NCBI RefSeq assembly: GCF_001570765.1
Contig: NZ_BCSH01000059.1
Coordinates: forward strand, 1-52,344
Reading direction: 5' to 3'
From: Nocardiopsis listeri NBRC 13360
GTDB lineage: Bacteria; Actinomycetota; Actinomycetes; Streptosporangiales; Streptosporangiaceae
Length of the DNA: 52,344 nucleotides
Shown in pieces: positions 1 through 9,461 of this stretch (its first letter is position 1; each line of letters starts with the position of its first letter). The position numbers and the translations under genes were made by a program. The notes below the pieces were generated by a model, which saw nothing but the letters and a program-made list of their open reading frames with translations, did no database searches and was not told where the DNA came from.

Positions 1-163
1 CCCAAGAATCAGAGACCCCAGGCGCCCCACCAGCAGACCGAAACCCCGCCAGACCACCAACAGGTTCCCTGGCCCCGGCGCCCCACCCACACACCCGATG
101 ACGACAAGCGGGGCCAGATAGCCCCGGCCCGCTGCCCCGCCTCCAGCTCCGACCCGCCCCGAC

Positions 164-1306
164 TTATCCCTCCAAAAGCTCCTTGACCAGGCCCGATACC
201 TGATCGGCCTCGATGAGGAACCCATCATGCCCGTAAGGCGAATCGATCACTCGCGCCCGACCGGGGATCGGGAGCATTCGGGCGATCTCGTCCTGTTGGG
301 CGAGCGGGTACAGGTGGTCGCTGGTCACGCCCGCGACGATGGTCCGTTCGGGCATGCGGGCGAGCGCGGCAGGGACACCGCCGCGACCTCGACCGACGTC
401 GTGACCGTTCATCGCCTGGGTGAGCAGCACGTAGCTCGCGGCGTCGAAGCGACCGACGAGCTTGCCCGCCTGGTGGTCCAGGTAGGACTCCACGGCGTAC
501 CGGCCGCCCTCGGCGGGCTTCTCGTCGCCTTGGGCGTCGCGGCCGAAACGTGTGTCGATCTCCTCCGCACCCCGGTAGGTGACGTGCGCGATACGGCGTG
601 CCACACCGAGTCCGTCCACCGGACCCTGGTCGGTGTCGTGGTAGTCGCCTCCGACCCAATTCGGGTCGGCTTGGATCGCGCGCAGTTGTGGCGAGGCCCA
701 AGCGATCTGCCAGGCGGTGGTGGCCGCAGGGCAGGCCAGGACCAGGGCCCCACGCACCCGGTCGGGGTAGGTGATCGCCCACTCCAGGGCACGCATGCCG
801 CCCATGGACCCGCCGATGACCGCCGCCCAGGTGTCGATGCCCAGTTCGGCGGCCAGGTGCTCTTCGGCCCGGACGGTGTCGCGCAGGGTGATGCGTGGGA
901 AACGGCTCCCCCAGGGTCGCCCGTCGGGGGCGGTCGAGGAGGGGCCGGTGCTTCCCTGACAACCGCCCAGGACGTTGGGGGCGACCACGTAGTAGCGGTC
1001 GGTGTCCAGGGCGAGCCCGGGGCCGACCACCCCCTCCCACCAGCCGGGGCTGAGCTGCCCCGGCCCGACGGAACCCGTCACGTGGGCGTCGCCGGTCAGG
1101 GCGTGCAGGACCAGGACGGCGTTGGTGCCCGAGGTGTTCGGGCGCCCCCAGGTCTGGTAGGCCAGCCGCACGCCCGGTAGCCGCTCGCCCGACTCCAGTT
1201 CCAGGGGTTCTTCGATGTGGACCCAGCGGCGTTCGCCCACCGGATCGTCCTCCCGCCACCCACCGTGGTGGGGACGGGAGGCGAAAGCACCGGATCGCTC
1301 GGTCAC
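164..1306 (-). CDS. metX: homoserine O-acetyltransferase
   Basis: A 380-aa alpha/beta-hydrolase-fold acyltransferase that transfers an acetyl group from acetyl-CoA to homoserine, the first committed step of methionine synthesis by direct sulfhydrylation; cytoplasmic. The nucleophile elbow GGSMGG places Ser167, and the other triad residues are Asp330 in SDHLYP and His360 in GHDGF. The HALTGDAH oxyanion segment lies at about residues 68-75. Length is normal for MetX. The start is GTG at 1306, whose first four bases (GTGA) overlap the TGA of metY, so translation is coupled and metY-metX form one operon. Acyl-group specificity (acetyl or succinyl) is taken from actinobacterial family practice, not proven by sequence. 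Confidence 0.95.
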   Translation of the reverse strand: MTERSGAFASRPHHGGWREDDPVGERRWVHIEEPLELESGERLPGVRLAYQTWGRPNTSGTNAVLVLHALTGDAHVTGSVGPGQLSPGWWEGVVGPGLALDTDRYYVVAPNVLGGCQGSTGPSSTAPDGRPWGSRFPRITLRDTVRAEEHLAAELGIDTWAAVIGGSMGGMRALEWAITYPDRVRGALVLACPAATTAWQIAWASPQLRAIQADPNWVGGDYHDTDQGPVDGLGVARRIAHVTYRGAEEIDTRFGRDAQGDEKPAEGGRYAVESYLDHQAGKLVGRFDAASYVLLTQAMNGHDVGRGRGGVPAALARMPERTIVAGVTSDHLYPLAQQDEIARMLPIPGRARVIDSPYGHDGFLIEADQVSGLVKELLEG

Positions 1307-2619
1307 TGGTGGGCCTTGGCCGCCCGGAAACCGAGTTCGAGGTCGGCTCGCAGGTCGTCGATGTGCTCCAGCCCGACGGAGAGGCGGACCAGTCCGGGGG
1401 TGGCCCCGGCGGCGGCCTGCGCCTCAGGAGAGAGCTGACTGTGCGTGGTGCTGGCCGGGTGCACGATGAGGCTGCGCACGTCGCCGATGTTCACCAGCTG
1501 GCTGAACAGCTCGGTGCCGTCGACGAAGGCGCGCCCGGCCTCCACTCCCCCACGCAGCTCGAAGGAGAGCACGGCTCCGGCTCCCTTGGGCAGGTACTTC
1601 TGCGACTGCTCGTAGAAGGGGCTGGAAGGCAGGCCGGCGTAGTGGACGCGTTCGACCTCGTCGCGGGACTCCAACCATTCGGCGAGCGCCTTGGTGTTGG
1701 CGACGTGCCGTTCCATGCGCAGGGAAAGGGTCTCGATGCCCTGCAGGATGAGGAAGGAGTTGAGCGGAGCGATGGCCGCGCCGGTGTCGCGCAGCACCTG
1801 GACCCGCAGCTTGGCGGCGAAGGCGCCGGGGCCGAGGGCCTCCCAGTACTTGAGGCCGTGGTAGCTGGGGTCGGGCTCGACGAAACCGGGGAAGCGGTCG
1901 CCGTGGGCGCCGAAGTCGAAGGTGCCGGCGTCCACGACCACACCGGCGACGGTGGTGCCGTGGCCACCGAGGAACTTGGTGGCCGAGTGCACGACGATGT
2001 CGGCGCCGTGCTCGATGGGCCGCAGCAGGTAGGGCGTGGGAACGGTGTTGTCCACCATCAGTGGGACACCCACCTCGTGGGCGGTGTCGGCGACCGCGCG
2101 CACGTCCAGGACGTTACCGCCGGGGTTGGCCAGGCTCTCGGCGAAGTAGAGCTTGGTCTCGGGGCGGGTGACGGCCCGCCACGCCTCGGGGTCGTTCTGG
2201 TCCTCGACGAAGGACACCTGCACGCCGAGCTTGGGCAGCGTGTGCTGGAAGAGGTTGTGGGTCCCGCCGTAGAGCAGGGGGCTGGAGACGATGTGGTCGC
2301 CGGCGCTGACGAGGTTGAGGATCGCGGCGGTGATCCCCGCCGAGCCGGAGGCGAAGGCGACCGCTCCGACACCGCCCTCCAGTGCGGCCAGCCGCTGCTC
2401 CAGAACGTCCTGGGTGGGGTTCATGATCCGGGTGTAGATGTTGCCCGGCTCGGCCAGACTGAACAGGTCCGCACCGTGCTGGGTATCCCGGAAGACGTAC
2501 GAGGTCGTCTGGTAGATGGGCGTGGCCCGCGCGTTGGTGGCGGGGTCGGGCTCGGCCCCGGAGTGGATCTGCCGGGTCTCGAAGGACCAGGACTGTTCGT
2601 TGGTGCTGTCGGTACTCAA
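1303..2619 (-). CDS. metY: O-acetylhomoserine sulfhydrylase
   Basis: A 438-aa PLP-dependent Cys/Met-metabolism enzyme that joins O-acetylhomoserine with sulfide to make homocysteine. The Schiff-base lysine is K215 in [12 protein letters not shown], the PLP-phosphate motif ASGSAGITA is at residues 90-98, and [10 protein letters not shown] is typical of MetY rather than MetB/MetC. The start is TTG at 2619 with an AGGAG ribosome-binding site 9 nt upstream. It is first gene of the metY-metX operon and overlaps metX by 4 nt. The 124-nt upstream gap shows no recognisable SAM riboswitch, so the sulfur control mechanism is unknown. Confidence 0.95.
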   Translation of the reverse strand: MSTDSTNEQSWSFETRQIHSGAEPDPATNARATPIYQTTSYVFRDTQHGADLFSLAEPGNIYTRIMNPTQDVLEQRLAALEGGVGAVAFASGSAGITAAILNLVSAGDHIVSSPLLYGGTHNLFQHTLPKLGVQVSFVEDQNDPEAWRAVTRPETKLYFAESLANPGGNVLDVRAVADTAHEVGVPLMVDNTVPTPYLLRPIEHGADIVVHSATKFLGGHGTTVAGVVVDAGTFDFGAHGDRFPGFVEPDPSYHGLKYWEALGPGAFAAKLRVQVLRDTGAAIAPLNSFLILQGIETLSLRMERHVANTKALAEWLESRDEVERVHYAGLPSSPFYEQSQKYLPKGAGAVLSFELRGGVEAGRAFVDGTELFSQLVNIGDVRSLIVHPASTTHSQLSPEAQAAAGATPGLVRLSVGLEHIDDLRADLELGFRAAKAHQ

Positions 2620-2743
2620 GAACGGACTCCTACAAAAACAGACCGGATGGGTAGGGAATCATCGCGAGGCTAGCATCGACACCGGTCAGGTGGCCAGTAG
2701 TCACACAAAGTCCGCAGTGTTCTCCTCTTGTGACAGTGATCAT

Positions 2744-3517
2744 TCAGATTCGGTCGGCGCTGACGATCAGATAGGGGATCGCCAGGAACAGGCGTCCCGA
2801 GGTGGCGCGCCCACGCTGTTCGGCGATCCACTCCTGCGCCCGTCGCGGGCTCAGCGCGCCGGCCTCCTGGGCACGTGAGGCCAGTCCGGTGAGCATCGGT
2901 ACGGCCGTTTCGTCGGTGAACACCGCCACGGTGCCCTCCACCTCGATACCGGTGAACCCGGCCGCGCGCAGCAGTTCGGGCTGACGGCGGGGCGCGCTCG
3001 GGTCGGGCATGGCACGGGCGTTGGCGTGGACCAGTGTTCGCGTGAGTTCGGCATCATCGGCGGCGATCATGATCGCGTCCCAGTCCTGCCCGATCAGGAC
3101 CAGGCGACCGCCGGGCGCCAGGACCCGGTGGGCCTCGGCCAGGGCGCGCTCGGGTTCGCGGATGGTGTGGAAGACACGTTCGGCCCGGTATCCGCGTACC
3201 GCCCCGTCGGGCAGCAGCAGGCTTTCGGCGTCGGCCATGGCGAACTCGGCTTCGGGGTGTCGCTCCCGTGCGGTCTGGAGCATGACCGGGTCGATGTCGA
3301 AGCCGACGGCTCGCGCCCCCTCCGCCCGCATCTCGGCCACGGCCGTCCCTCCACCGCAGCCCACGTCCAGGATGGTGTCGCCCGGTCGGTGGCGGAGGAG
3401 TTCACGTACCCGGGCCCTCAGCGCGAGCGCGTCCGGCCGCCGTTCGGCCGAGTCCAGACGCGCGAGGAGCTCGGCGCTGTCGTTTCGAGGTGAGACGTCG
3501 GGCGCTGGGGTGTTCAT
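2744..3517 (-). CDS. class I SAM-dependent methyltransferase
   Basis: A 257-aa Rossmann-fold methyltransferase of the UbiE/Methyltransf_11 type. Motif I is ILDVGCGGGT (about residues 49-58), the acidic SAM-ribose residue is in GFDIDP, and the post-motif VLAPGGRLVLIGQDW is characteristic. I chose ATG 3517 because GGATGGGGA lies just upstream; the longer reading to 3553 has no good ribosome-binding site and would overlap the small ORF at 3550-3708. Substrate unknown; similar proteins act on small molecules or quinone-like acceptors. It lies upstream of metY on the same strand, but a 124-nt gap argues for separate transcription. Confidence 0.8.
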   Translation of the reverse strand: MNTPAPDVSPRNDSAELLARLDSAERRPDALALRARVRELLRHRPGDTILDVGCGGGTAVAEMRAEGARAVGFDIDPVMLQTARERHPEAEFAMADAESLLLPDGAVRGYRAERVFHTIREPERALAEAHRVLAPGGRLVLIGQDWDAIMIAADDAELTRTLVHANARAMPDPSAPRRQPELLRAAGFTGIEVEGTVAVFTDETAVPMLTGLASRAQEAGALSPRRAQEWIAEQRGRATSGRLFLAIPYLIVSADRI

Positions 3518-3549
3518 GGGTCCCCATCCTCTCAGGTGGGTCTTGGGGA

Positions 3550-3708
3550 TCACCGACCGGCATCGCCGATCAACTCGCCGACCACCCGTGGCAGGGCACG
3601 CTCACGGCGTTCCCGCAGGGCCTTCTCGACGGAACCTTCGAGGCATCCCGTGGGCATGTACGCACCGGTGGTGCCCGCGTCCACGACGAGATGATCGACG
3701 TTCTCCAT
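3550..3708 (-). CDS. small hypothetical protein, 52 aa
   Basis: A short ORF not matched to a family I know. It begins MENVDHLVVD and ends VVGELIGDAGR, with a charged central helix-like stretch (EKALRERRERALPR). Support for it being real: AAGGGGG lies 6 nt before the ATG, third codon positions are GC-rich, and its stop sits 32 nt upstream of the start of the methyltransferase on the same strand, so the two could form one operon. It has one cysteine (Cys22), no signal peptide and no membrane segment. It could be a small regulatory protein or a peptide substrate of the methyltransferase, but neither is shown. Confidence 0.5.
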   Translation of the reverse strand: MENVDHLVVDAGTTGAYMPTGCLEGSVEKALRERRERALPRVVGELIGDAGR

Positions 3709-3907
3709 GGTGGCCCCCTTACCGAGGGGTTACCCGAACCACCCCGCCTCGCACGTGTGGGCCATGGGGGTCCTGGGGAGTGTGGAGACAGGGATGGCGG
3801 ACGGCCTCACCCGGCCTCCGTCACCGCCCGACAAGCACTTGCTCGCATAGGGCGGGCACGCCACCGCCGCGGCCTGTCACCACATGCACGAGGGACGATA
3901 CGAGCTG
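3709..3907. promoter_or_regulatory. divergent intergenic region upstream of clpC-like gene
   Basis: About 200 nt between the small ORF and the Hsp100 gene. It must carry the promoters for both directions. I looked for HspR (CTTGAGT/ACTCAAG), CtsR and ClgR type operators and saw no convincing match, so how the Clp gene is regulated is not visible. Confidence 0.4.
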
Positions 3908-6394
3908 ATGACGAACGACTTTCCCGACGGCCCGGGTGGAGAACCCGGGTCCTTCGACGAGTTCCTGGCCAGGTTCCTCGGCGCACGCGGACCCGTCCGC
4001 CGCGTCGACCTTTCCAAGCTGATGAGCCCCGAGGCCCGGCAGGTCGCCGACGCCGCCGCCCGGCGCGCGATGGAGAACGGCGGAGCCGACGTCGACTCGG
4101 TCCACCTGTTGTGGGCGCTGCTGCACTATCCGTCGACCCGCAAACTGGTGGAGCGCGCCGGGGCGGACGCCAAGCCACTGGAGGACGTCATCGAACAGGC
4201 GGTCGCCCAGGCCCCGCGCGCGGTGCGCGGGTCGGCCCGGCTGACCCCGTCGGCCAAGCGGGCCCTGCTCGACTCCCTCCAGATCTCCCGGGCCACCCGG
4301 AGCCCCGCCATCGTGCCCGAGCACATCCTGTTCGCGTTGGCGGTCAACCCCGACCACCCGGTCGGTCAGCTGCTGCGTGACCAGGGTGTGAACCCCGAGT
4401 CACTACAGAAGGCGGCCGGGCCGGCGCCTTCCGCCGAACAACCCGAAGCCGAGCCGTCAAGGACGCCGACGCTGGACGAGTTCGGCACCGACATGACCGC
4501 GCTCGCCCGTGAGGGGCGTCTGGACCCCGTGGTCGGCCGCGACGACGAGGTCGAACAGTGCATCGAGGTGCTGGCCCGGCGGCGCAAGAACAACCCGGTG
4601 CTCATCGGTGACCCCGGCGTGGGCAAGACCGCGATCGTGGAGGGCATCGCCCAGCGCATCTTCGACGACGACGTCCCCGACGTCCTGCGCGGTCGGCGCC
4701 TGGTCCAACTGGACCTGTCCGGGATCGTGGCGGGCACCCGCTACCGGGGCGACTTCGAGGAACGGCTCAACGGCATCGTCGAGGAGATCCGCGCCCACTC
4801 CGAGGAACTGCTCATCTTCATCGACGAGATCCACACGATCGTCGGGGCGGGCGCCTCGGAGGGTTCGACCAGTGCCGGGAACATGCTCAAACCCGCGCTG
4901 GCACGCGGCGAGCTGCACATCATCGGTGCCACGACGGTGGACGAGTACCGCAAGAACGTGGAGAAGGACGCGGCGCTGGAGCGTCGCTTCCAGCCCATCC
5001 TGGTGCCCGAACCGTCGGTGGAGGACACCGTCGACATCCTGCGCGGGTTGCGCGACCGCTACGAGGCGCACCACCAGGTGCGGTTCAGCGACGAGAGCCT
5101 GGTGGCGGCCGCCGAACTGTCCGACCGCTACGTCACCGACCGGTTCCTGCCCGACAAGGCGATCGACCTCGTCGACCAGGCCGGTGCGCGGGTCCGGCTG
5201 CGGTTGAAGACCTCCAGTACGGGGCTGCGCGAGCTGGAGAACCGGCTCAAGGAGTTGGAGGAGCAGAAGGAGGGCGCGGTCCAGGACGAGGATTACGAGA
5301 AGGCGTCCCGGCTGCGCGACGAGATCCACTCCGCCAGGAGCGACATGCACCAGGCGCGCGGAACCGGGTCGGCCGTCCCCGAGGTGGAGCCGGCCGACAT
5401 CGCCGAGGTGGTCTCGCGCAGTACCGGCATCCCGGTGTCACAGCTGACCCAGGAGGAACGGGAGCGGCTGGTCAACCTGGAGGAGGTGCTGCACGGCCGG
5501 GTGATCGGTCAGGACGAGGCGGTCACCGCGGTCTCGGAGGCGATCCGCCGCAACCGGGCCGGGCTCGGCGATCCGGATCGTCCGGTGGGCAGCTTCCTGT
5601 TCCTGGGGCCGACCGGTGTGGGCAAGACGGAGCTGGCCCGGGCCTTGGCGGAGGCGCTGTTCGGCTCCGAGGAGGCCATGGTCCGGATCGACATGAGCGA
5701 GTTCCAGGAGCGGCACACCGCCAGCCGGCTCACCGGTGCCCCTCCCGGGTTCGTGGGGTACGAGGAGGCCGGTCAGCTCACCGAGGCGGTGCGTCGCCAC
5801 CCCTACTCGGTCCTGCTGCTGGACGAGGTGGAAAAGGCCCACCCGGACGTGTTCAACCTGTTGCTACAGCTACTGGACGACGGCCGGCTCACCGACGGCC
5901 AGGGCCGGACCGTGGACTTCCGCAACACCGTGGTGATCATGACGAGCAACCTGGGATCGGAGGTCATCACCGGTGGCGGGCCGATGGGGTTCACCGACGG
6001 CGGGCAGATGGACGCCGACACCGAGCGTCGGGTGATGCGCCGGCTCAAGGAGGAGTTCCGGCCCGAGTTCGTCAACCGGATCGACGAGGTCATCGTCTTC
6101 CAGCAGCTGGGTGAGGAGGAGATCGCGCAGATCACCCGCCTGATGCTCAAGCGGACCGAGGAGCGGTTGGCGGCGCAGGAGATGACGATCCGCTTCACCG
6201 ACGAGGCGGTGCGGTGGCTGGCGGAGAAGGGCTACCAGCCCGAGTTCGGGGCGCGGCCGCTGGCGCGGACCATCCAGCGCAACGTCGGCAACCGGTTGTC
6301 GCGGATGGTGCTGGACCAGCAGATCGGAGCGGGTGACCGGATCGTCGTGGACGTGGACCCCGCCGGCGAGTTGACCATCGCCACCGAGCAGTAG
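3908..6394 (+). CDS. ClpC-type Hsp100 ATPase, Clp protease regulatory subunit
   Basis: An 828-aa double-AAA+ unfoldase that feeds substrates to ClpP. Order: a divergent N-terminal Clp_N double repeat (about 20-150), AAA-1 with GDPGVGKT (about 234) and IFIDEIHT, a UVR domain in the coiled linker ([20 protein letters not shown]), AAA-2 with [10 protein letters not shown] (about 567) and [10 protein letters not shown], and a C-terminal D2-small domain. The loop GPMGF (about 692) matches the ClpP-docking (L/V/I)GF loop, and the UVR domain separates it from ClpB. ATG 3908 is preferred over ATG 3884 because GAGGGA lies upstream of it. The N-domain ([21 protein letters not shown]) differs from housekeeping ClpC, so this is probably a paralogue. 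No clpP is adjacent. Confidence 0.88.
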   Translation: MTNDFPDGPGGEPGSFDEFLARFLGARGPVRRVDLSKLMSPEARQVADAAARRAMENGGADVDSVHLLWALLHYPSTRKLVERAGADAKPLEDVIEQAVAQAPRAVRGSARLTPSAKRALLDSLQISRATRSPAIVPEHILFALAVNPDHPVGQLLRDQGVNPESLQKAAGPAPSAEQPEAEPSRTPTLDEFGTDMTALAREGRLDPVVGRDDEVEQCIEVLARRRKNNPVLIGDPGVGKTAIVEGIAQRIFDDDVPDVLRGRRLVQLDLSGIVAGTRYRGDFEERLNGIVEEIRAHSEELLIFIDEIHTIVGAGASEGSTSAGNMLKPALARGELHIIGATTVDEYRKNVEKDAALERRFQPILVPEPSVEDTVDILRGLRDRYEAHHQVRFSDESLVAAAELSDRYVTDRFLPDKAIDLVDQAGARVRLRLKTSSTGLRELENRLKELEEQKEGAVQDEDYEKASRLRDEIHSARSDMHQARGTGSAVPEVEPADIAEVVSRSTGIPVSQLTQEERERLVNLEEVLHGRVIGQDEAVTAVSEAIRRNRAGLGDPDRPVGSFLFLGPTGVGKTELARALAEALFGSEEAMVRIDMSEFQERHTASRLTGAPPGFVGYEEAGQLTEAVRRHPYSVLLLDEVEKAHPDVFNLLLQLLDDGRLTDGQGRTVDFRNTVVIMTSNLGSEVITGGGPMGFTDGGQMDADTERRVMRRLKEEFRPEFVNRIDEVIVFQQLGEEEIAQITRLMLKRTEERLAAQEMTIRFTDEAVRWLAEKGYQPEFGARPLARTIQRNVGNRLSRMVLDQQIGAGDRIVVDVDPAGELTIATEQ

Positions 6395-6401
6395 GACGTG
6401 A

Positions 6402-6442
6402 CGGGCCCCGGGGGACCGATTTGAACTGGTCCCCGGGGCCCG
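6402..6442. terminator. bidirectional hairpin terminator
   Basis: CGGGCCCCGGGGGACC at 6402-6417 pairs with GGTCCCCGGGGCCCG at 6428-6442 with one bulged base and a 10-nt loop. It lies between the convergent Clp gene (stop at 6394) and the cellulase (ends 6472). There is no U-tract, as is common for GC-rich actinobacterial terminators. Confidence 0.75.
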
Positions 6443-6471
6443 TCGACTACCGGATCAGGCCGCTCGCCGGA

Positions 6472-7578
6472 TCAGGCGGACAGGCCGCTGATGCGGATCC
6501 GGTCGCGGATCCACTCCCCCGCCGGCTTGAGCGCGTCGGTGCCGGCGAAGGGGCCGCCCGCGTCGCAGGTGCCGGGCTCGAAGACCGCGCCGGAGCGGGC
6601 ATCGTCCGAGTAGTTCCAGTTCACCCAGCTGATCTGTTCCCGCTCCATGAGGTCGAGGTAGCGCTGGGCGGAGTCGAAGTCGTCGCCGCCGTCACCGGTG
6701 TGCTCCTGGGTGCCGAACTCGGTGACGAACAGTGGCAGCTCCTGGGTGGCCCGCTCGAAGGTGTCGTAGTGTCCGCCCCCGTGCGAGGCGGCGTAGAAGT
6801 GGTAGACGTACATGATGTTGTCGGCGTCCACCGGGTCGTTGAGGATCTCGGTGTGGTCCGACCCCTCGGACACGCCCAGCGACGACCACGCGCGGGTTCC
6901 GACGAGCACGAGCGCCTCGGGGTCGGCGTCCCGGATCACCGGGATGACCTGCTCGGAGTAGCCCTTGATCGCGTCCCAGGAGACACCGTTGGGCTCGTTG
7001 GCGATCTCGTAGAGCAGGTTGTCCTTGTCGGCGTGGGTCGAGGCGATCTCGGCGAAGAAGTCGCGCGCCAGGTCGGTGTTCACGTTCGGGTCGCCGGGGG
7101 TGAGCATGTGCCAGTCCACGATGACGTACAGGCCGCGCTCGGTGCCCTCTTCGATGAGTTCGTGCACCCGGTCGGTGAAGCCGCGCGGGTCGGTCTCGTA
7201 ACCGTCCTCCTGGATGTACATGGACACGCGTAGGACGTCGGCGTTCCAGTCGTCGGAAAGGGCGTCCAGGGAGGCGTCGGTGAGGCAGTGGTCGAACCAC
7301 TGTAGACCGTGCGAGCTCATCCCGGTGAGTTGGACGGTGTCGCCGTTCTCGTCGCAGAGCTTGATGCCGCAGACCTGGAGCCGTCCGTGCTCGGCGATGG
7401 CGTTGGTCTCGGGTGTGGTGGAGGTAGGGGCGGTGGAGGCCGGTGTGGTGGAGGAGACGGGTTCGGCCCCTTCCAGCGCACCATTGCCGAGGGGGGAGGC
7501 ACCGAGCAGGAGCGCTCCCAGTGCGGCCAGGGACAGGGTGCGGTAGGGGTGCCTGGGGATGGGACGGTGACGCGCCAA
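6472..7578 (-). CDS. secreted GH5-family cellulase (endo-beta-1,4-glucanase)
   Basis: A 368-aa exported glycoside hydrolase. Residues 1-38 form a signal peptide (basic n-region, LSLAALGALLLGASP core), followed by a Thr/Ser/Pro linker (about 41-58), then a GH5 TIM barrel. The acid/base is Glu195 in EIANEPNG and the nucleophile Glu287 in FVTEFGTQ; DWHML and VYHFYA are also GH5 strand motifs. The linker sits N-terminally and no carbohydrate-binding module remains on either side, which is unusual for secreted actinomycete cellulases. The start is TTG 7578, with GGAGG 6 nt upstream. A CelR-like palindrome lies inside the signal-peptide codons (7507-7520). Ends at the shared terminator with the Clp gene. 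Confidence 0.9.
   Translation of the reverse strand: MARHRPIPRHPYRTLSLAALGALLLGASPLGNGALEGAEPVSSTTPASTAPTSTTPETNAIAEHGRLQVCGIKLCDENGDTVQLTGMSSHGLQWFDHCLTDASLDALSDDWNADVLRVSMYIQEDGYETDPRGFTDRVHELIEEGTERGLYVIVDWHMLTPGDPNVNTDLARDFFAEIASTHADKDNLLYEIANEPNGVSWDAIKGYSEQVIPVIRDADPEALVLVGTRAWSSLGVSEGSDHTEILNDPVDADNIMYVYHFYAASHGGGHYDTFERATQELPLFVTEFGTQEHTGDGGDDFDSAQRYLDLMEREQISWVNWNYSDDARSGAVFEPGTCDAGGPFAGTDALKPAGEWIRDRIRISGLSA
7507..7520. promoter_or_regulatory. candidate CelR-type operator inside the cellulase signal sequence
   Basis: CAGGAGCGCTCCCA matches 12 of 14 positions of the actinomycete CelR operator TGGGAGCGCTCCCA. It overlaps codons 20-24 of the cellulase (Leu-Gly-Ala-Leu-Leu), so the match could arise from signal-peptide coding alone. 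No equal match was seen upstream of the start. Confidence 0.3.
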
Positions 7579-7773
7579 GGTTGTCCTCCAGCGGGGAGCG
7601 GATCGGACGCGATGGGGGCGACGCGGATCCGGAAGGAAGGTTTCCCATTGAAGCTAGGTAGTGGTGGCGCGGCCGTCAAGGGGGGTGACCGAGGGTATTC
7701 GCATCGGCCCCGACGTCCCCGTGGGGCGCACCCGGTCGGGTACGCCCCACGATGAGAGCGGTGGAACCCCGAC

Positions 7774-7953
7774 TCAGGCGGGTTCCGGTTCGGGTTCGGG
7801 CCCCGGTGGTTCCGGGACCGGTTGGGGCTCCGGTACCGGGTCCGGGCTCGGTTCCGGCGGGACCGGTTCGGGCGGCATCGGCGCCGGCGGGAACGGGTCC
7901 GGTGGCATCGGGTCGGGCTGTCGTAGGGCCCGTCCCGCCAGGTTCACGCTCAT
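7774..7953 (-). CDS. proline-rich small protein, 59 aa
   Basis: A short ORF starting MSVNLAGRALRQPDP and continuing as a Pro/Glu repeat (PP-EP, PD-PVPEP, EPEPEPA). It has a very strong GAGGAGG ribosome-binding site 7 nt before ATG 7953, and lies 72 nt downstream of the SDR gene on the same strand. More than 40 percent of the residues are proline, and the C-terminus is acidic. There is no signal peptide or membrane segment. The opposite strand reads as a glycine/serine-rich ORF over the same bases, but that reading has no ribosome-binding site. Function unknown; the protein is probably extended and disordered. Confidence 0.6.
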   Translation of the reverse strand: MSVNLAGRALRQPDPMPPDPFPPAPMPPEPVPPEPSPDPVPEPQPVPEPPGPEPEPEPA

Positions 7954-8025
7954 CCGACTTCCTCCTCTCCTCCGGCCGTATCGGTGGTTCGTGTCCGGTC
8001 CTGCCCGACCGAGGTGAGTTCCGTG

Positions 8026-9285
8026 TCAGGACCGGCCGTCGGGGCCGCGCCACCCGTCGGGAGCGGGGCCGCCCTCGTCCTCGGTGACCCGGGCTCCGGC
8101 CAGGTCGGGGTCCTGGGCGGCGTCCTTGGAGCCGGTGTCACGGCCGGTGTCGCGGGGCCTGCCCTTCTCTCCGCGCGAAGGCTGGTTCAACCGGCGTCCC
8201 GCACGATCGTTGAGGACGCCGACGGTATCGACCAGGCGACCGATCCGGGAGTCGGCGGCCTCCGAACCATGACGCTCCATCACTATCTGCGGTGCCCTGG
8301 GCAGCAGTCGACCGACCACGCGAAGGGCCCGCTGGGTGAGCCCGGGGGCCACCCCGTGCACCGCCAACCCGATCCGGGTCGCCGGTGTGATGATGAGGAA
8401 CCCGCGCCCGCTCGCGGCGGCCCGCACGATGCCGCGGGCCGCACGTTCGGCGCTCACGCTGAGCAACGGCAGTCCGGCGGCCAACGCGAACCAGGCGTAC
8501 TCGCGTTCGGGGTCACCGGAGAAGAGCACGCCCTTGTGCGAACCGGTGCGCATCAGACCCGGCACCACGGTCAGCACCCGCACACCGGTGCCGCCGGTCT
8601 CGGCGGCCAACCCCTCCGACAACGCCGCCCACGCGCGTTTGGCCACCGAGTACGACAGCATGTGCGGTACCGACAGGTAGGCGCCGATCGAGGTGACGTT
8701 GACGACGGTGCCGCCGGTGCCGCGCATACGTTCGACTGCGGCGCGGGACAGGTGGAACGGGCCCCAGAACATGATGTCCATGGCCTGCGCGAAGTCCTCG
8801 TCGGCGATCGTCTCCTGCGGACCCACCCGCATGATGCCGGCACTGTTGACCACCACGTCCAGCCGGCCGAAGCGTTCGACAGCCTCGTCCAACAGCGCGT
8901 CGACCGCCTTCGGGTCGCCGATGTCGCAGACCACGCCGTGGGCCGCCACGCCCCGCCCGGTGAGTTCGGCGACGGCACGGTCCAGGTCCTCACGGCCCCG
9001 GGCACAGATCACCACCGAAGCGCCGGAGTCACCGAACTCACGGGCCAGCTGCAAACCCAGACCGCGCGAGCCACCGGTGACGAGCGCGACCTTGCCGCGC
9101 ATGCTTCGGGCGCGGCGACGTTCGGACAGGGCCGAGACCCCCACGCCCAGGGCGGCCCCCGTGGCGCCCCAGGCGAGGAGTTCGGCGTTCTGTCGGATCG
9201 GCGACGGCGGCGGTTCTTGGCGGCGGTACCGTTTCCACGCCCATCGGGCACCGGCCAGTGCCAAGGGCCCCTTCCAGCGGCTCAT
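8026..9285 (-). CDS. SDR-family oxidoreductase with N-terminal hydrophobic segment
   Basis: A 419-aa classical short-chain dehydrogenase with extensions at both ends. Residues 1-60 contain a basic start (RWAWKRYRRQE) and a hydrophobic segment (LLAWGATGAALGVGVSAL) that may anchor it in the membrane. The Rossmann motif TGGSRGLG follows at about 70, NSAG at about 150 and catalytic YSVAK at about 210. The roughly 70-residue C-terminal tail is charged and low complexity. The start is ATG 9285 with GGGGG upstream; the longer reading to 9447 has no support. The substrate cannot be told; related proteins are annotated as fatty-acyl or general SDRs. Monocistronic or with the proline-rich mini-gene. 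Confidence 0.82.
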   Translation of the reverse strand: MSRWKGPLALAGARWAWKRYRRQEPPPSPIRQNAELLAWGATGAALGVGVSALSERRRARSMRGKVALVTGGSRGLGLQLAREFGDSGASVVICARGREDLDRAVAELTGRGVAAHGVVCDIGDPKAVDALLDEAVERFGRLDVVVNSAGIMRVGPQETIADEDFAQAMDIMFWGPFHLSRAAVERMRGTGGTVVNVTSIGAYLSVPHMLSYSVAKRAWAALSEGLAAETGGTGVRVLTVVPGLMRTGSHKGVLFSGDPEREYAWFALAAGLPLLSVSAERAARGIVRAAASGRGFLIITPATRIGLAVHGVAPGLTQRALRVVGRLLPRAPQIVMERHGSEAADSRIGRLVDTVGVLNDRAGRRLNQPSRGEKGRPRDTGRDTGSKDAAQDPDLAGARVTEDEGGPAPDGWRGPDGRS

Positions 9286-9461
9286 CGGCGCCCCCGTTCC
9301 ACGTGGCGGTGGTGGCGGGTGTGCGACATGTGTTCCCCTGTTCGGTCGGGTTCGCGGGAGGAGGTTGTGGGTGCTGCGGTACCCGGCGGCATCGGTGGGA
9401 AAACCGTGGCCGACGAGAGTTGGACGAACCCGGGAACACGGGAACATCCCCCGACCGGGCC

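Noticed and set aside
1..163. Gene or tRNA at the left edge
   Set aside because: C-rich sequence without a coding frame, cloverleaf or clear hairpin; nothing could be supported.
2620..2743. Possible SAM riboswitch ahead of metY
   Set aside because: The gap is only 124 nt and lacks the conserved SAM-I core or other recognisable SAM aptamer pattern on the minus strand.
3709..3907. HspR/CtsR/ClgR operator for the Clp gene
   Set aside because: No half-site pair with acceptable spacing was found.
7661..8017. Glycine/serine-repeat ORF on the plus strand
   Set aside because: No ribosome-binding site; it is the antisense reading of the proline-rich mini-gene, which has a strong one.
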